DNA of 64,000 nt from Lumbricus terrestris (GCA_949752735.1 OX457037.1:67611311-67675310), one strand, 5' to 3'. Shown: positions 1 through 12,349, numbered from the stretch's first letter. Program-made: numbers and translations. Notes: generated by a model not told the origin, from the sequence alone.

Positions 1-9
1 ATTCGTGTT

Positions 10-819
10 GTGGGAGAAACTGTACTCAGACTGAGAATTGAAGGTCGTCCATTTGACATTCCCTGTTTAGTAACCGAACAGGTCACAGAACTCATCCTCG
101 GTTTGTCGTGGATGATTAAAGAAGATGTCCTGTGGCATGTCGGTAAAGGATGGATCCTCATCCGAAACTTCCGGATTGACGTTTGGCGAAAGAGTAGCCC
201 AAACCAGTGTCGCCGAATAACCAGCTTCTGCGATAATCAATCTTTTACGAACAGTGAAGTGGACGCTGAAAGTCAAACTGAGTTTTCGAGCTCAGAAATC
301 GTCGGGAAACTGGATGCAGTGCAGCAGAAACTGGTCGAATCTGGAGCCCCGTCAGCCGACCGAAGCACCGATCTGTCTGTTCGCCGCAAGAACCCAACCG
401 ATCACCAGGTGGTAGCCCAGAACCAGCGGGATGTGCATCTGCCCTTCGATTCTGCCAGTTCCACTTGTGGGGAAGTCAGTCCTTCGCTTGTCATCATCGC
501 CTACCGTGCCAGCGAGAGTGACGGAAACGAATTCACTCCAAATCTTCTCTTGTCAAGAGAGCTGTGCATGCAAAATGATTTAGTTTTAGGCGAGGTGCAA
601 GTTATTAATGTCTTGTCAAATACCGATGATTTTGTTGTGGCTCAAGTTGAAAAGGATGCAAATAAAGTTGTGATTGCCAGAAAATTTATGCAGCGCCAAG
701 CCACTGCTATGAATGTCGGGTATGACAAGAGGGTTAAGTGGGTCCCTTGTCCCATGGGATTTTGGGTCCGGTACCTCGACCCGGGGGGGCGCCCTAGGAT
801 GAAAAGAATGTATCAGTAG
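10..819 (+). pseudogene. Internally deleted Ty3/Gypsy pol: protease fused to integrase C-terminus
   Basis: This open frame of 269 codons looks like Gypsy pol with its middle removed. The first ~50 residues match the distal half of a retroviral-type aspartic protease, including the ILGLSW block (the family usually has ILGLDWL) and the following hydrophobic strand. From about residue 162 the frame reads like the end of a Gypsy integrase: an AYRASESDGNEFTPNLLL stretch (family pattern AYR..ES.GFTPN.L..GRE), DLVLG, then a basic helix and a GFWVRYLDPGGRPRMKRMYQ tail like the C-terminal chromatin/DNA-binding module. No reverse transcriptase or RNase H motifs lie between, and the catalytic DTG of the protease would be left of the window. 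It is therefore a non-autonomous or decayed copy. The join could also be a functional small accessory ORF, but nothing supports that. Confidence 0.65.
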
Positions 820-2626
820 AAGTTAGGATGTCGCTTAATTGCGACGGGGTTGCGATGAAAGGAGAGAACCCTTTGGTTTAGTTGCTTTTTGATGAATTGC
901 TTGAGTAAAGCTGTGTTTGAGTTTCGTATTGTGTATCTGTGTTTGAGTTACTGTATATGAATCTTTGTAGAGCGCTGTTGATTCTTCCATAGCGCTTTTG
1001 TGTAGATAAGTGTTTGTGCAGAGATTTGTGTAGCGCCTTTGCATATATAGATGTACTAGTGTAAGAGGAATTGAAAGAGTTGATGCTGGAGCATGATTTT
1101 TGTGTCAGAGGACTTTCTCTAGCTTGTGGCTCCAGGCAGTTGTTGGAATAAAATGTTTAGTTAATAATTGCATAACTATTGAAATAAAATATGGTGATAG
1201 TAATTGCATATAAAAAGAAATAATAGAAATAGAGATGCATGATATCTGAAGTTAGCTTGATTGTGAATTAATGCTTTAGTGTTAATCCATGGCAGATTCT
1301 TTTAAGGGGCCCCGGATGTCCATAGGAATAGAAAATCTATTACCTGGGTGGATGAGATTAGTTGGTTATTGCTTGGAGCATAGATAACCTTGGGCGTGGC
1401 TACAGGAGAAGCCAATAAGGATGTGGAGCTGGTTAGTGGTCCACCCTTTTGAAAAGGAGTCTAGTACCCTAACTAAGTGCTGCCATAGTGAGAAGGAATT
1501 GCTGGGTTATGGTGGAGTTGTGGTTCACTATCCTGTTTAACTGAGATGATATTGCTATACATCTGTCATTGAGAAATAAAATGCAAAGCTAGGTGTAGTA
1601 TAGTTAAGCTTAAAAAGTCAGTGATGCATTGCCGATAAAATGTAAATAAGGCATTGATGAAATGATTGCATATCATGAATAGAAATGTAGATGTATGATA
1701 TCTGGTGTTGGCCTGTTGGTGAATTGAGCTTTTACTGGAGATTCATGGCAAGTTCTTTTAAGGTACCCAGGCGTTGAAGGGGATAAATGATTGGTCTAGC
1801 CAAACTTATTGCCCAGTGGACTAGAGGAGTCCAGACGTCCAAATGACCAGGGAATAATATGATTGGTTGTTGGTAGCCAGACTTATTGCCCGTGGTACTA
1901 GATCGGATCTAGTGGTGTGCCCAGATGTCCAAGGAAATAGAAAATGGTTGTTGGTAGCCTTACTGTTTGCCTTTGGGACCAGATAGTGGTTATAGCTTGG
2001 AGCTTAGATAACCTGGGGGCCCGGTTATAGGGAAAGCCGATGGGTAACTCAGAGGGTTTTAGAGGTTCACCCTTTTAAAAGGAGTTAGATTGCCTAGACC
2101 TGTGGCGTAGCCTGAGTGGGAAAGGATTGCTGGATCTTGGTTAGAGTAGCGTTCACTGGCTTTGCTGACTAAAGAGATATTTCATTACATGTCTACATCA
2201 AGGGATACTCCATGGGAATCACCTTCGCCTGTTGAGAGATAGATGCTAGATTGAGCGGTATAGGAGTTTAGCTAGAGAAGTAAATCCTGCCGGGCAGATG
2301 AGAATTGCACTGGAGATCATAAAGAATATTAAGTATTTCTTTGATATGATGTGAACAGTGAATTGAGTGTTGTGGATCATGCTGTGTGAATGAATTGAAA
2401 AGTTTTAGTTAATGTTGTACAGATTAGAAGGTTCTGTAACTTGGTGTGCTAGGTCTATTAGTATTATTAGAAAGACATTTTTATACTGATGCTTGATGCT
2501 AGCTGATGATTTTTACAGATAGTTAAGAATGATGTTATGACTTTGAATAAGTTTGTACAGCTTCGATCCTAGCCTTCTTGCTAGATTTTCCAAGGTAATG
2601 GAAAATCTGAATTATGGGTGGGAGAG
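820..2626 (+). repeat. Non-coding 3' region of the upstream Gypsy-like element, with two diverged ~0.5-kb repeats
   Basis: No long reading frame is seen between the pol fragment and the polypurine tract. Two stretches, roughly 1,230-1,560 and 1,675-2,185, are diverged direct copies of one another. They share ordered landmarks: a TGATATCTG start, CCATGGCA or TTCATGGCA followed by TTCTTTTAAGG, GCTTGGAGC.TAGATAACCT, and CACCCTTTT.AAAAGGAG. The region reads as a duplicated untranslated block of the retroelement. It ends in a purine-rich tract (2,615-2,626, GGGTGGGAGAG) directly before the LTR-like TG dinucleotide. Confidence 0.5.
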
Positions 2627-3515
2627 TGTAGCGATTTAGGAAATCGCTATTAATTATTTTAATATAGATATGATTTCCGGCTTACTTACTATATTTTTGG
2701 CAACACTGCCATGGATCGAGTGCTGTATCTAAAAATAGCATTTCGTGCTGCAACGCGCTAATGATCATTATTATGCTGCGAATTAGCATATGCAAATGCA
2801 GAATAGTCAGAAGCGAAGGATTGAGGGCTTCTGATTGGTCCAAAATAGACCGACGCGGCATTCGCCGCGGTTCTAACTAAAATTTGACAGTTGGCGACTA
2901 AAATCTGAGAGAGTGAGGCCTGTTGAGAGTAAAACGACATTTTGGAAGTTAAATGTGCAATAAATCGAGAAATAAACGTATTCCGATTGAAATTGGCATA
3001 GCAACTGGGTCCTCGGAGACAGCGCAACTCACGGTTGAAGTGCTGGAGCAGTTTCGTCCGAGAAACTGGCGAAATTTGATGTTCGTGTGTGAAATTGATA
3101 TCTGGAAGGCAAAACGGGCCGAAAAGATATATCACTGACAAGAAATTATCTCAGGGAGGATCAGGAATTTCTTGGGAGCAGGAAAGTATAAACTTTGCTA
3201 AGTAGGATCGAAGCTTGTGGCCTCAAATTATTAAATTGCGTTAATAATTGCCGAGCGATAAATGCTACGTGTCAAGATTGCTAAATGTTTGACAATAGGC
3301 TAGAAATGTAGGCCTATAGCAGAGGTAGTGGCTAGTAAATGTAGAACTGAAAAGACTCAGAGTTAAATCGATACTAGTGAACGATAATTAAGGAGATTGT
3401 TCTCCTTAGGCTGTAGAGCAATTTCAGTTGAAGCGATAATTTTGTACTGTAGTTAAGACTGTTGGTTTCTGCAATTAAATACTTTAAATGCACAGTCTAG
3501 TGAATTACCTGTACA
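2627..3515 (+). repeat. Probable LTR of the upstream Gypsy-like element
   Basis: The segment begins TGTAGCGATTTAGGAAATCG right after a polypurine tract, as a 3' LTR should. A matching inverted terminus, TGTACA, occurs at 3,510-3,515, so the TGTA...TACA ends could define an LTR of about 890 bp. No second copy is present in the window, so the right boundary is not proven. No long plausible coding frame is seen inside. Confidence 0.5.
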
Positions 3516-3519
3516 AATA

Positions 3520-4140
3520 ATGTCTGCACCTGATTCTGAAGAGGTGAGGGAGCCTTTTACCATCGGGTGCCCCGTGGGTGAAGATAGGAGTCCCACACCA
3601 GAAACTTCTGTGAGCACGGAGGGCGAGCATGTTGTAGCCCCATCCCCGGTATTAGAAAAGCTTTTGAATACTCTTGAGCTAAGTCAGAAACGATACACAG
3701 AATTAGAAGAAAATACCCAGAGAGAGATAGAGCGACAGACCAGACAAATAAGAAGGCTAGAGGATCAGATGGTAGAGCTCTCTGTAGGATGTGCCTGTAA
3801 TTCTGTTGTGTGGGAGGTGGACCCTGACAAGTCCCAGAAAAGCGGTGTTGTTGCTGCCCGACAAGGCGCCTCGGACATATGTCCTCCCTCGGCCCTGGTT
3901 GATGAGAGAGGAGAAAGGTCATATCCTGCAGAAGTGAACTCTGGGCAAGCTGGATCCCTGCTGAGCCGAGTAAACCCTTTCGACTACAATTGCTCTGAAC
4001 TTCTAGACCATAGGTTGAATGCCACACAACAGAGCGGTGGTGGGGCGCAGTTTGGGGCGTCCGAAGGGCCGACCGTTACAGTAATAATCATAGAGAATGG
4101 TAAAACTGAGTTACTTTGTACCTTTGGTGCTTGTCAGTGA
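3520..4140 (+). CDS. Unrecognised coiled-coil ORF next to the LTR (possible gag fragment)
   Basis: The frame has 206 codons, with ATG five bases after the proposed LTR end. Residues ~45-90 are rich in Glu, Arg and Gln with heptad-like spacing (SQKRYTELEEN... then ERQTRQIRRLEDQMVEL), suggesting a coiled coil. The remainder is low-complexity and polar with an NPFDYNCSELL segment. There is no zinc knuckle, signal peptide or membrane segment. Position beside an LTR and the coiled-coil start resemble a retrotransposon gag N-terminus, but no primer-binding site fits between LTR and ATG. A host-derived exon cannot be excluded. It lies convergent to KYAT copy A, whose stop codon is about 250 bp downstream. 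Confidence 0.35.
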   Translation: MSAPDSEEVREPFTIGCPVGEDRSPTPETSVSTEGEHVVAPSPVLEKLLNTLELSQKRYTELEENTQREIERQTRQIRRLEDQMVELSVGCACNSVVWEVDPDKSQKSGVVAARQGASDICPPSALVDERGERSYPAEVNSGQAGSLLSRVNPFDYNCSELLDHRLNATQQSGGGAQFGASEGPTVTVIIIENGKTELLCTFGACQ

Positions 4141-4393
4141 CCATCTAAAACCTGCTGTGTTTTAATTACTTGGATTAATACATTAGTTGTAATGCTTCCA
4201 GGTCTTTGCCACTGTCAAATGAACGTTGGGATATAAAATTGAAGGTTCTCGTTCATATAACAGAAAACTCTAGGCCATGGCCCAATGGAATGGTTTTCCT
4301 CTGCTTACAAAAATAGCTTTCACATGCTATCAATTGCTCCTTGCAAGTCTTTAAAAACTAAATAGCAAATAAAAAAACTATTTTAAAAATTAT

Positions 4394-7300
4394 CTATAAA
4401 CTATTCTTCCATTCACGAATGATTTCTGCTGCTTTGTCCAGCGTTGAGTCGTCCTGTAAACACAAAATTATTCCAAGAAACAATATAACATACCCACTTA
4501 AAAAAGACAAATAATTATAAATAGAAAATTTAAAAGTATCAATTTTCAATGCACAACAGCCAAATTTCACCAAAGTATTTTAAACAGAACAAAAATTATA
4601 TTACTTTTAGTTGTTTAATGATACAAAAACATAACACAACAAAACCGATTTTATTAAGTTGCATCAGAGTGGCAGTTGGTCCACAGATCGAATGGCTTTT
4701 AGCCAGAAGCACAACAGATCTGCAAACAGGGACAACCTTGCATGGGTTGACCAGTATAAAAGTATGAAGATGAGTATAATTCCTAAATTTGGTCATTTCT
4801 CCAACTACCAGTATATGCTGGGAACGTTACACTGGCTTAACACCTGGCAGTGCATCGAGTATGCAACTATACATATACTGTTCAGCATTGTCAGCTGGGT
4901 GTCGCCTCCATACTACCTGCGAGAGCTTTGTTGCTCCTTGGGTATCCAAGGACACTGCCCTCTCCACTTTGCACAAAAGGGCTGCTCTTGGTTGCATTAG
5001 CATAAGCTGCCACTTGGATTTGTACTTATATTCTACTCAAAAACAGCCTTTCACCTGTGCTATAGTCGGAGAGCTTCTGAGTAGTCACCTTGAAGAGATG
5101 CGACAGAAATTCATTAATGAATTAAATGTGAACGAAACTGCTAATGTCAACGATACCTTCATGAAGCAGAATCGCATCAGATTGGACGCTAGCGGTTTGT
5201 TTGGTTTCGAGTAGAAAGCACTGCTCGGAATGGCAGCCAATTTCTTCAAACAGAAAAATAACATTTAAAGGCATAACAAAATTGTCCAAGTTCTTCACAA
5301 TTTCTCAATACAGCTAACCTCTCACAAGGTCATTACTACCGTAATCAAAACGCTTATTAGTCCAGACTATTAATAAAAATTATTCAATACAAATAATAGT
5401 GTGGCAAGGTTAGGAAGCGCGAAGAAAAAATAACCTTTTTTCTTGCCATCCATTTCACAAATTGATAATCACGACTTTCAGGATTGGACTCGTCAATTTT
5501 GAAATCTAAAAATAGAAACAGAATTTAATCATTGCTCCATGAAACCCAATCAAAATACAAATAGCAACAAGTATGAAGAAGCCCTGAAAATGTAATCACT
5601 GCCAATGGAGACCTCAGTGTGATTTTTGTTATGAATGCGTTCCGCTTGTGAGAAACTATAAAATATTTTAAATGTGCTAATTTAAACACAAAAAATCTAT
5701 AAACTGAGGTAGTAAAACCTGCCCAGCAATCAAAAACCATCTTGCTTTAAATTCACTAGTACATGCAGTTTCATAGCAACCTTACAGGAAGGTTGGCAGA
5801 GTTTGACCACATACTAGATGCATGGTCAATTCAGGCCAAGTACCCACTTTTCTTGAAGGTGCTTAGCTATGAACATTAGTAGCATCAGTATCTGACATAC
5901 TTAGTTGGGAGAAATCAGCAACCATGAAGTATCCACCCTCTGGAACCGTTGGCACAATGCCAACCTCCAAAAGCAAGGCAGCCATCTTGTCTCTCTTCAA
6001 CAACAGCTCAGCCGGCAGCTGTTCATAGTAACATTCTGGAGTGGAAAGTCGGGTCTGTTCCTTCTCAAATGACAATGCCACTGCCTCCTGTCATGGATTA
6101 CACACATACAAAGAGCAATGAACGTCAATAAAACACCAGAAGAATAGATTATACATGTGCCAAATGAGTCTAAATGTTAAACTAAAGTGCAATTTTAAAT
6201 GCCGTGCCATGTCTCAAAAGACTAAGCTTAGGGCACGAAAAGTTTACTACAATACTTAGCAATAGATGGTGCTGCAGTAGTATTCTATACAGCATTTTGA
6301 GCAATGTGCATGAAGGACTTGGGGTACCAGTTCATAACGAAGAATATGTCAATGGAGAGAGTACAGGATCAATGAAGGTATAAGCTCGAGTTTTGGACAA
6401 GGCAGTCCTTGTTCGCGGGACAAGGAGAGCATGTCTGTCTTACTCTAGGGCTGCCAACCGTCCCGGATTCGCCGGGACAGTCCCGGAATCGGCCCTGTGC
6501 GTCCCGTGTCCCGGATTGATCTCAAATTGTCCCGGAATTTGTGACAGAGATGCACTTGACAAAATGTTGTTATTTTGCACACTAAACTCGGCAAGGTGTG
6601 TGATGATTTTGCGTTCTGCGCTCTATTAAACATAAAATCTTGGCTGAACATCGAATGTTGGACAGAGCTTGGTTCAAGTATTGAAAACTTTACAAACCAC
6701 TGACACTCAGTAGCATATTGTGTCCTACGTAATCCTACTGTTAGTCCATTCTGATGCTTTTTGAGAGATGACGTGCTGATTTCCATATCTACGCAATATA
6801 TGTGGACAGTGTAAATTGGTATAAATGCCAACTAGCCTAGTGACTGCAGGCGTCCCGGAATGGCAAAATCAAGAGTTGGCAGCCCTATCTTACTCTGACC
6901 TAGCACTCAAGTATCTTCGGCAGGCGAATGAGATCACAAAGTTACGTGGGTGCTAGGCCAGAGTAAACCGGTAAATGAAAGTAAGAACCTTGAGCTGAAT
7001 TCAAGCAATGCCGAGAGCCAGTGAAGGTGATCAAACATAAAAGAAGAGACTTAGGATAAGCAAGCGAGAAAGTCGGGCTACTGCACTACTCGGTACTTAC
7101 GTGCCTTGATCAAGTTCCTATTTAAAATGACTTCGAGATGAAGGATGGCAAAAAGTTCACTAACAGTACTTATCAACAAATGAAACCGATCAAAGAATAT
7201 TGACTACCCTCAATAAAAATGGTCATGTTTGCAAGTCGAATGCTGATTTCTCAGCACTCGTTCACGTTAAAGATCACATCATGAAAGAAGAAATAAACAG

Positions 7301-10300
7301 ACATCAATCTTAGTAAAGCTAGCAAACAGCATTTTGTAAATCAACTGAAATAGATTCAAATCTTGAAATTGTGGAAATAACCTAAAAATAAAAAAAGTAA
7401 ATAGTAAAACCAAAATCGAATTCACCACAGCATAAACTGACCTGGAGAGGCGTTGGACAGGTGTAGTTACAGTTTTGATGAACAATACACAATGACTTAA
7501 TGAGATGTTCCGGTCCAATGGCCCAACCGAGTTTCCATCCAGTGATGCTGAACGTCTTGCCTGCACTGCCAATCGTAATCGTTCTCTCCCACATCCCCGG
7601 AAGCGTTGCTGTTAGCCAAGCAGTTCAAAGAGAATTTTTTAAAGATTTTACACTAAAGTCCATGGCCCAATCTGCTGCTGGTCGGACTACTATCACTAAA
7701 TTACCACGGCCTCGCCATCACTATCTCTGCATCTATCTATATTTCCCGTTCTCTATCAATATCCTGCTGTCTCTTTCTTATGATTTCTGACATCTGAATT
7801 CGCAAGTAACCCCTTTTACACCTTTGCTGCAGTAACTCTGACCACAAATGGTCCACAATTAGTAATCAATGACTTTCTACATTTGAAACAAACCATGAAA
7901 TCACAAAAGCAAACATCCTTCTAAGACTAAACCTGAATGATGGGAACGGATGGATATGCATTGAATCTGAAGATGAGGCAAATTGAAGACATAGTGATTA
8001 ATCTGGCTTAGTTTTCAACATACGACTGACCAATGCGAATGTGTTTGTTTGGTTTGTAGACGAGCCATTCGTAAACTTCGTCAGCAAAAACGAGAACATT
8101 ATGATGCTTGCACAGATCAGCAATGAACTCAAGCTCATCCAATGTATAAACCTAACAAACAAATAAGTATGAAATATAAAATATAAAAATTTATCTAAGA
8201 AAATCAGCATTGAAATTAGGTATATAATCAGCTCAAAATAGTAAACAAATTAAGTTCATTAAAAAAACTTGTTAAAATATGTAATTATCACTTAGAAGCA
8301 CTCAAATTTGTACTAGTTAGCCAATGTATAAACAACTATACATATCACAGAGTTAATGAAAATGTGAATTCAAGTAAAAGGTTCACATTTGCTTTGGTAA
8401 TCTCAGAACTAAACACTTTTTATTGAGACAATACGCTTTTCAGAAACTGTAGCAGCAAATAAAATATTCGCCTACATTACCAGCTTAAGCTGCTTCATAT
8501 ATGATTTTAATCTCCCATCGATATCTTGAAATAGATCAGAGGATATATACAAGTAATGGAATAGGATGCAATTACAAAATCCCAGAAACAATGCATCACA
8601 TATACTTATGTATTACACTGCAACAAAATACAAACTGCTTACGTAGCAATGTGCTTGAAAATATAATCAAAGGTCTGTTTGAAATTGAAGTTCATCACAT
8701 GACATTGCAAATAATCCCATTGTGGCAATGTGAACCAGGTTACAAATAATTATATGACTTTCTACTTGATCTCTTTTAATACCGGAGTAATCATATTACA
8801 TTACGATGCAGGTGAATTAATTCTTACCTTTCCTAAGGGGTTGTTAGGGTTGTTGACTATGATTGCTTTTGTCTTTGGATTAAACTTGCTTGCCAGCTCA
8901 TCACGGTCAAACTGCCAGTCAGCACTAGACAAGATTTTTCCTTCCTTTGTCTACAACGGCCGCAATCCACAATGTGACAATCCCCAAAAAACATTTCTAA
9001 AATCGTTGAATAAATCATGCATCTGACTGGCTTCGGAAATAAATAAATAAATATATTTAAGTAAATAATGTTATGCATCAATACTTTGTGTAGTTTCCAC
9101 TTGTGAAAGAATTCATATAGTATAATGAATCCAGGAATTAATGTGTATAAAACAGAAACACCAACTAGTACCTACTGGTCTGAGAGGCACCAAAACAGGA
9201 ATGCCACCAGCTTGTTTGACCATCGGCTCAAAACAGTCAAAGTACGGCTCAAGGATAATCACCTGAAAAATTAAAAGGCAGACACAGTAACAGCAGACAT
9301 ATTAACCAACGATCTTTCACAGGTTGTGTACAACACTAAAAAAAGTTCCTCAAAATTAGACTTTTCATTCATTTCTGACATAGAGTAAATTGAGAATAGA
9401 CCCATGTTCAAAGTCCCGATACTGGACTGCCTACTGTCCTTGTACTGCAAGGCTTTTGACTGATTGCATTTGTGTTTGTTGATGTGCCTTTGTAACGGCA
9501 TGTGCTGCGTTACGGTACGATGCCATAGAAATTGTCATAATTATTATTATTATTTATTATTATTATTTGAGCTTTGATGGGTTTTATTATTTGCACAAGT
9601 CACATCTACTGGTAACATAATATTTTGGTCAACTGTCTTATTGGTATAGCAAAAGAGATATAAAAGTCATGAGCATTCTGAAACATCAATTGATTGCTTA
9701 GTTGATTGGGTTGACCACTGAAGCTGACCTCATCTCCTGGATTAATGAGTCCTTGGTGAGCGCAGAAGAGCGATCCATAAGCTCCAACCGTCACCAGAAT
9801 CTCCTTCATCATATCGATCTTTCGCTTCATTAGAATCGAATACAACTCAGACAAAGCCTTCACAAGACGTGGATGACCCTGCAGTGGAAAACATGTTGAA
9901 CTCATGACAAAATACTATACTTAACAACGACATCTAAAATACTTTAAGGTTTTATTTAAGTCAATAAATATTTTTCAATTGTATCTGAGTGACTTCAACG
10001 TTTTTTGGTGAAAGCGTAACCCAGTTGGATTTCACATAATGCATCAGAATTCAAAGCCTGGATTCATTCATAAAAGGCCAAATGCATTTGCATTGTGCCT
10101 TGGCCTGATTAATTGACAAATGCACAAGCAGTCAACTTTCGAAGCAATAAAAATCAAATAGATTAAATTTGGCTTATAATCAAACCATCTATTACATCGA
10201 TTTTTTTAGCTTCATATACAAAAAGTCCACCTAACTTGCTTGCTGACCCATTTTTTAATTTACTCCTACAATCAGACGACTTACGTAGCTCCTTGTGTAT

Positions 10301-11432
10301 TGGTGAATTAATGGATCTTTGCTGAGTGAAGCATCATGTAGAGCATCGATGACATACTGTGGTGGGAAGAAGTCTGGATAGCCCTTCACAAAATGTCATT
10401 CAAACAATTAAGATCATTTAACAGCTTACCACAAACAATGAGATCACACGAAGACCAAGTAGCTACTTTACTTGGGTCAAATGTGTTCACAGCCATTCAG
10501 TAAAAGTATAGTATATGAGATCTAACCAACTTAAATTTATAAATTTCTAAGCGGTCAATGCGAAATCTGAAATGAATATATTAAATATCAGAACTCAGTT
10601 TCTAATATGTTGTGGCATGATAAAAAAATTGGCTATCATTATCTACCGCTTCACTTGCATCATATACATTCTACTGCTGTTAATAAACATCACAATGTTG
10701 GGTAGTTTTCCCATCAATTCCATAAAGAATTGGTTTAAAGTACTGGTATTATCTGGCACTATGTCTATAATATATACCGGTATACCTGTCCGACATTCAG
10801 TGACCCAGCTTCTGTGGCCACTATTTCCATTTCAACCCTACAAATTCAAATGTATAAAGACATTTCACATCAGATGACTTTTTTAAATATTACTTTTTAT
10901 AAATTTATAAAATCAATAATAATTTACATTCAAAAAATAAATATTGTAATTAAGTTTTACGCTTATACAATACAGATGTGTTTGTGAGCATGCAATTGAC
11001 ATTTAAATTGACATTTAAATTGACATTTAAATTGACATTTCTGCCTTAATTTAACTTGTTTTGATCTTAAGATTTTGACAGCATCTAACAAGGAATTTGC
11101 AGGAACGAGCTTATTCCTAAGATAAGCTGCTTCCTGTGATTTGTTTTTTGGGTGCTGTCAAAATTTTAAGATCACAGCAATCATTATGAGCTCTGTTTTA
11201 CAAAATTAGGTCATTTCATAACATTGGTAAACTAATATGGAATTCATGTCCAAGGGACAGCTTTATCACAGTCTGTTCCAGGATAAGCATGCCACTGTGG
11301 CATACTCGTCAGATCATCAGATATAAATGCTTATTATAATTATTTGATAATAATAATTAGGCCTATAACTAACCAGATGCTTGATTCCGTTCCCTCTAGG
11401 CGCTTGGCCATCGCGAGCTTTTCGTTTGCCAT
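4394..11432 (-). CDS. KYAT3: Kynurenine--oxoglutarate transaminase / cysteine-S-conjugate beta-lyase, KYAT3-like copy A
   Basis: PLP-dependent class I aminotransferase converting L-kynurenine to kynurenic acid (via 2-oxo acids), with cysteine-conjugate beta-lyase activity in the family. Twelve coding exons on the minus strand join in frame to 420 aa: 11374-11432, 10786-10837, 10285-10383, 9729-9878, 9176-9262, 8828-8950, 8031-8151, 7442-7608, 5901-6087, 5435-5505, 5157-5243, 4394-4453. All have GT-AG borders. Family motifs seen: [37 protein letters not shown] (Asp214, Tyr217), [16 protein letters not shown] (PLP Lys248) and RFCF (substrate Arg). The start is the ATG of [14 protein letters not shown]. 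An acceptor sits just before it, so a 5' exon lies upstream, but none encoding a presequence was recognised. Exon 2 is much more diverged from copy B than the other exons. KYAT3 is favoured over KYAT1 by [16 protein letters not shown]. Confidence 0.9.
6446..6887. mobile_element. Non-autonomous hAT-type element (TAGGGCTGCCAAC ends)
   Basis: Perfect 13-bp terminal inverted repeats, TAGGGCTGCCAAC and GTTGGCAGCCCTA, bound a 442-bp insert. It is flanked by a perfect 8-bp target duplication, TCTTACTC, at 6,438-6,445 and 6,888-6,895. An 8-bp duplication is the signature of hAT transposases. The left part is rich in CCCGG motifs. No transposase frame is present. It lies in the intron between exons 8 and 9 of KYAT copy A and has no counterpart in copy B. 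Confidence 0.85.
9538..9575. repeat. (ATT)n microsatellite
   Basis: Short run of TTATTATTATT units in the intron of KYAT copy A between exons 4 and 5. Confidence 0.8.
10998..11040. repeat. Short tandem repeat, ATTGACATTTAA unit
   Basis: Consecutive copies of ATTGACATTTAA(A) lie in the first coding intron of KYAT copy A, immediately left of an inverted LINE-tail pair. Confidence 0.75.
11062..11174. repeat. Tail-to-tail inverted pair of a LINE 3' end (hairpin-forming)
   Basis: TGATCTTAAGATTTTGACAG at the left and its near complement CTGTCAAAATTTTAAGATCA at the right bound 113 bp. Each arm, read outward, follows the same order as the LINE tail seen at 39,401-39,480 (AATAAGCTGGTTCC, then GCGCTGTAGAAGTT, then GAGATCA). 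The segment is thus two diverged tail copies in opposite orientation, and it can fold into one long imperfect hairpin. Confidence 0.6.
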
Positions 11433-12268
11433 AACTGCCTGCAATTACAGAGCAATCAATCTAAGTAAAGGTCTAATCAAAAAGATAAATAACGTGGGGT
11501 CAGTAGAATAACAGGATTAGATGAAAATACACAAGATAACTGATGACAAGCATGAACACCACTATGTACAACTACACAGCTGGTGTGTTAAGCTAACTTG
11601 CAACCTGGCAATTGAATTTCCACAGTTTCAACATTCGTCATGCAGTGGAGTAAATTCAATTCGAGCAGATAATTAGGACTGAGGTTAAAACTGCCATCTT
11701 ACTGCACACCAAACATGGCAGGTGAGAGCAGTTTTACGAACAGGACAGAAATCAACACCAAGCATGAAAACTGGTTCAGCCACTGTGGTTCAGCCTTCCT
11801 CACTTCTTAGAGGGCATGCTTGTGCACTTCAGCAAACCCAGCTATAATGAGTACCAGTACACTGACTGTAGGCCTACATTGTCAATGTGAGATGCTGATC
11901 AAACACATTCAAGGCTAAGAACATGAAGACACTAATGCTTCATATCAATAGCAAACTCTCACTGTTAGAATATAATCAGCTGATCTATTCTTCCTTTCTT
12001 ACAATGACCGGTTTCAGTTTTATGACATTCACTGTGACTCTAAAAAAAATTTCAGCCACTTTTAAGCAAAATGCAAAAATGTATTGCATAAGCAGAAACA
12101 AAATGTGTCATGATCGACTGTAAGAAAAGAAACAGTAAAATGTTACTCAGCAGTACTGTTGCAGCCATAACAGTTACGGTAAATTATCCTTCTCACGGAT
12201 GATAATTTCTAACTCTTCCAAGTTACACCTTTCAAAAGTATAATAATACAATAGAAAAAATATGTAAG

Positions 12269-12349
12269 CAGTAATCGTAATCTCGAGACTTCTATAGCGC
12301 CCACAAAAGCCAAGTCGCGGGAACCAGCTTATTCACAGGCGCGTGAACA
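12269..12349 (-). mobile_element. Truncated LINE 3' tail
   Basis: Reverse-complement copy of the tail at 39,401-39,480: GTGAATAAGCTGGTTCCCGC, then ACTTGGCTTTTGTGGGCGCT, ending in a short ATTACG repeat. Only the 3' end is present, as expected of 5'-truncated target-primed insertions. Confidence 0.7.

Noticed and set aside
6445..6831. Minus-strand frame of 128 codons
   Set aside because: It is contained in the non-autonomous hAT element and has no transposase motifs.
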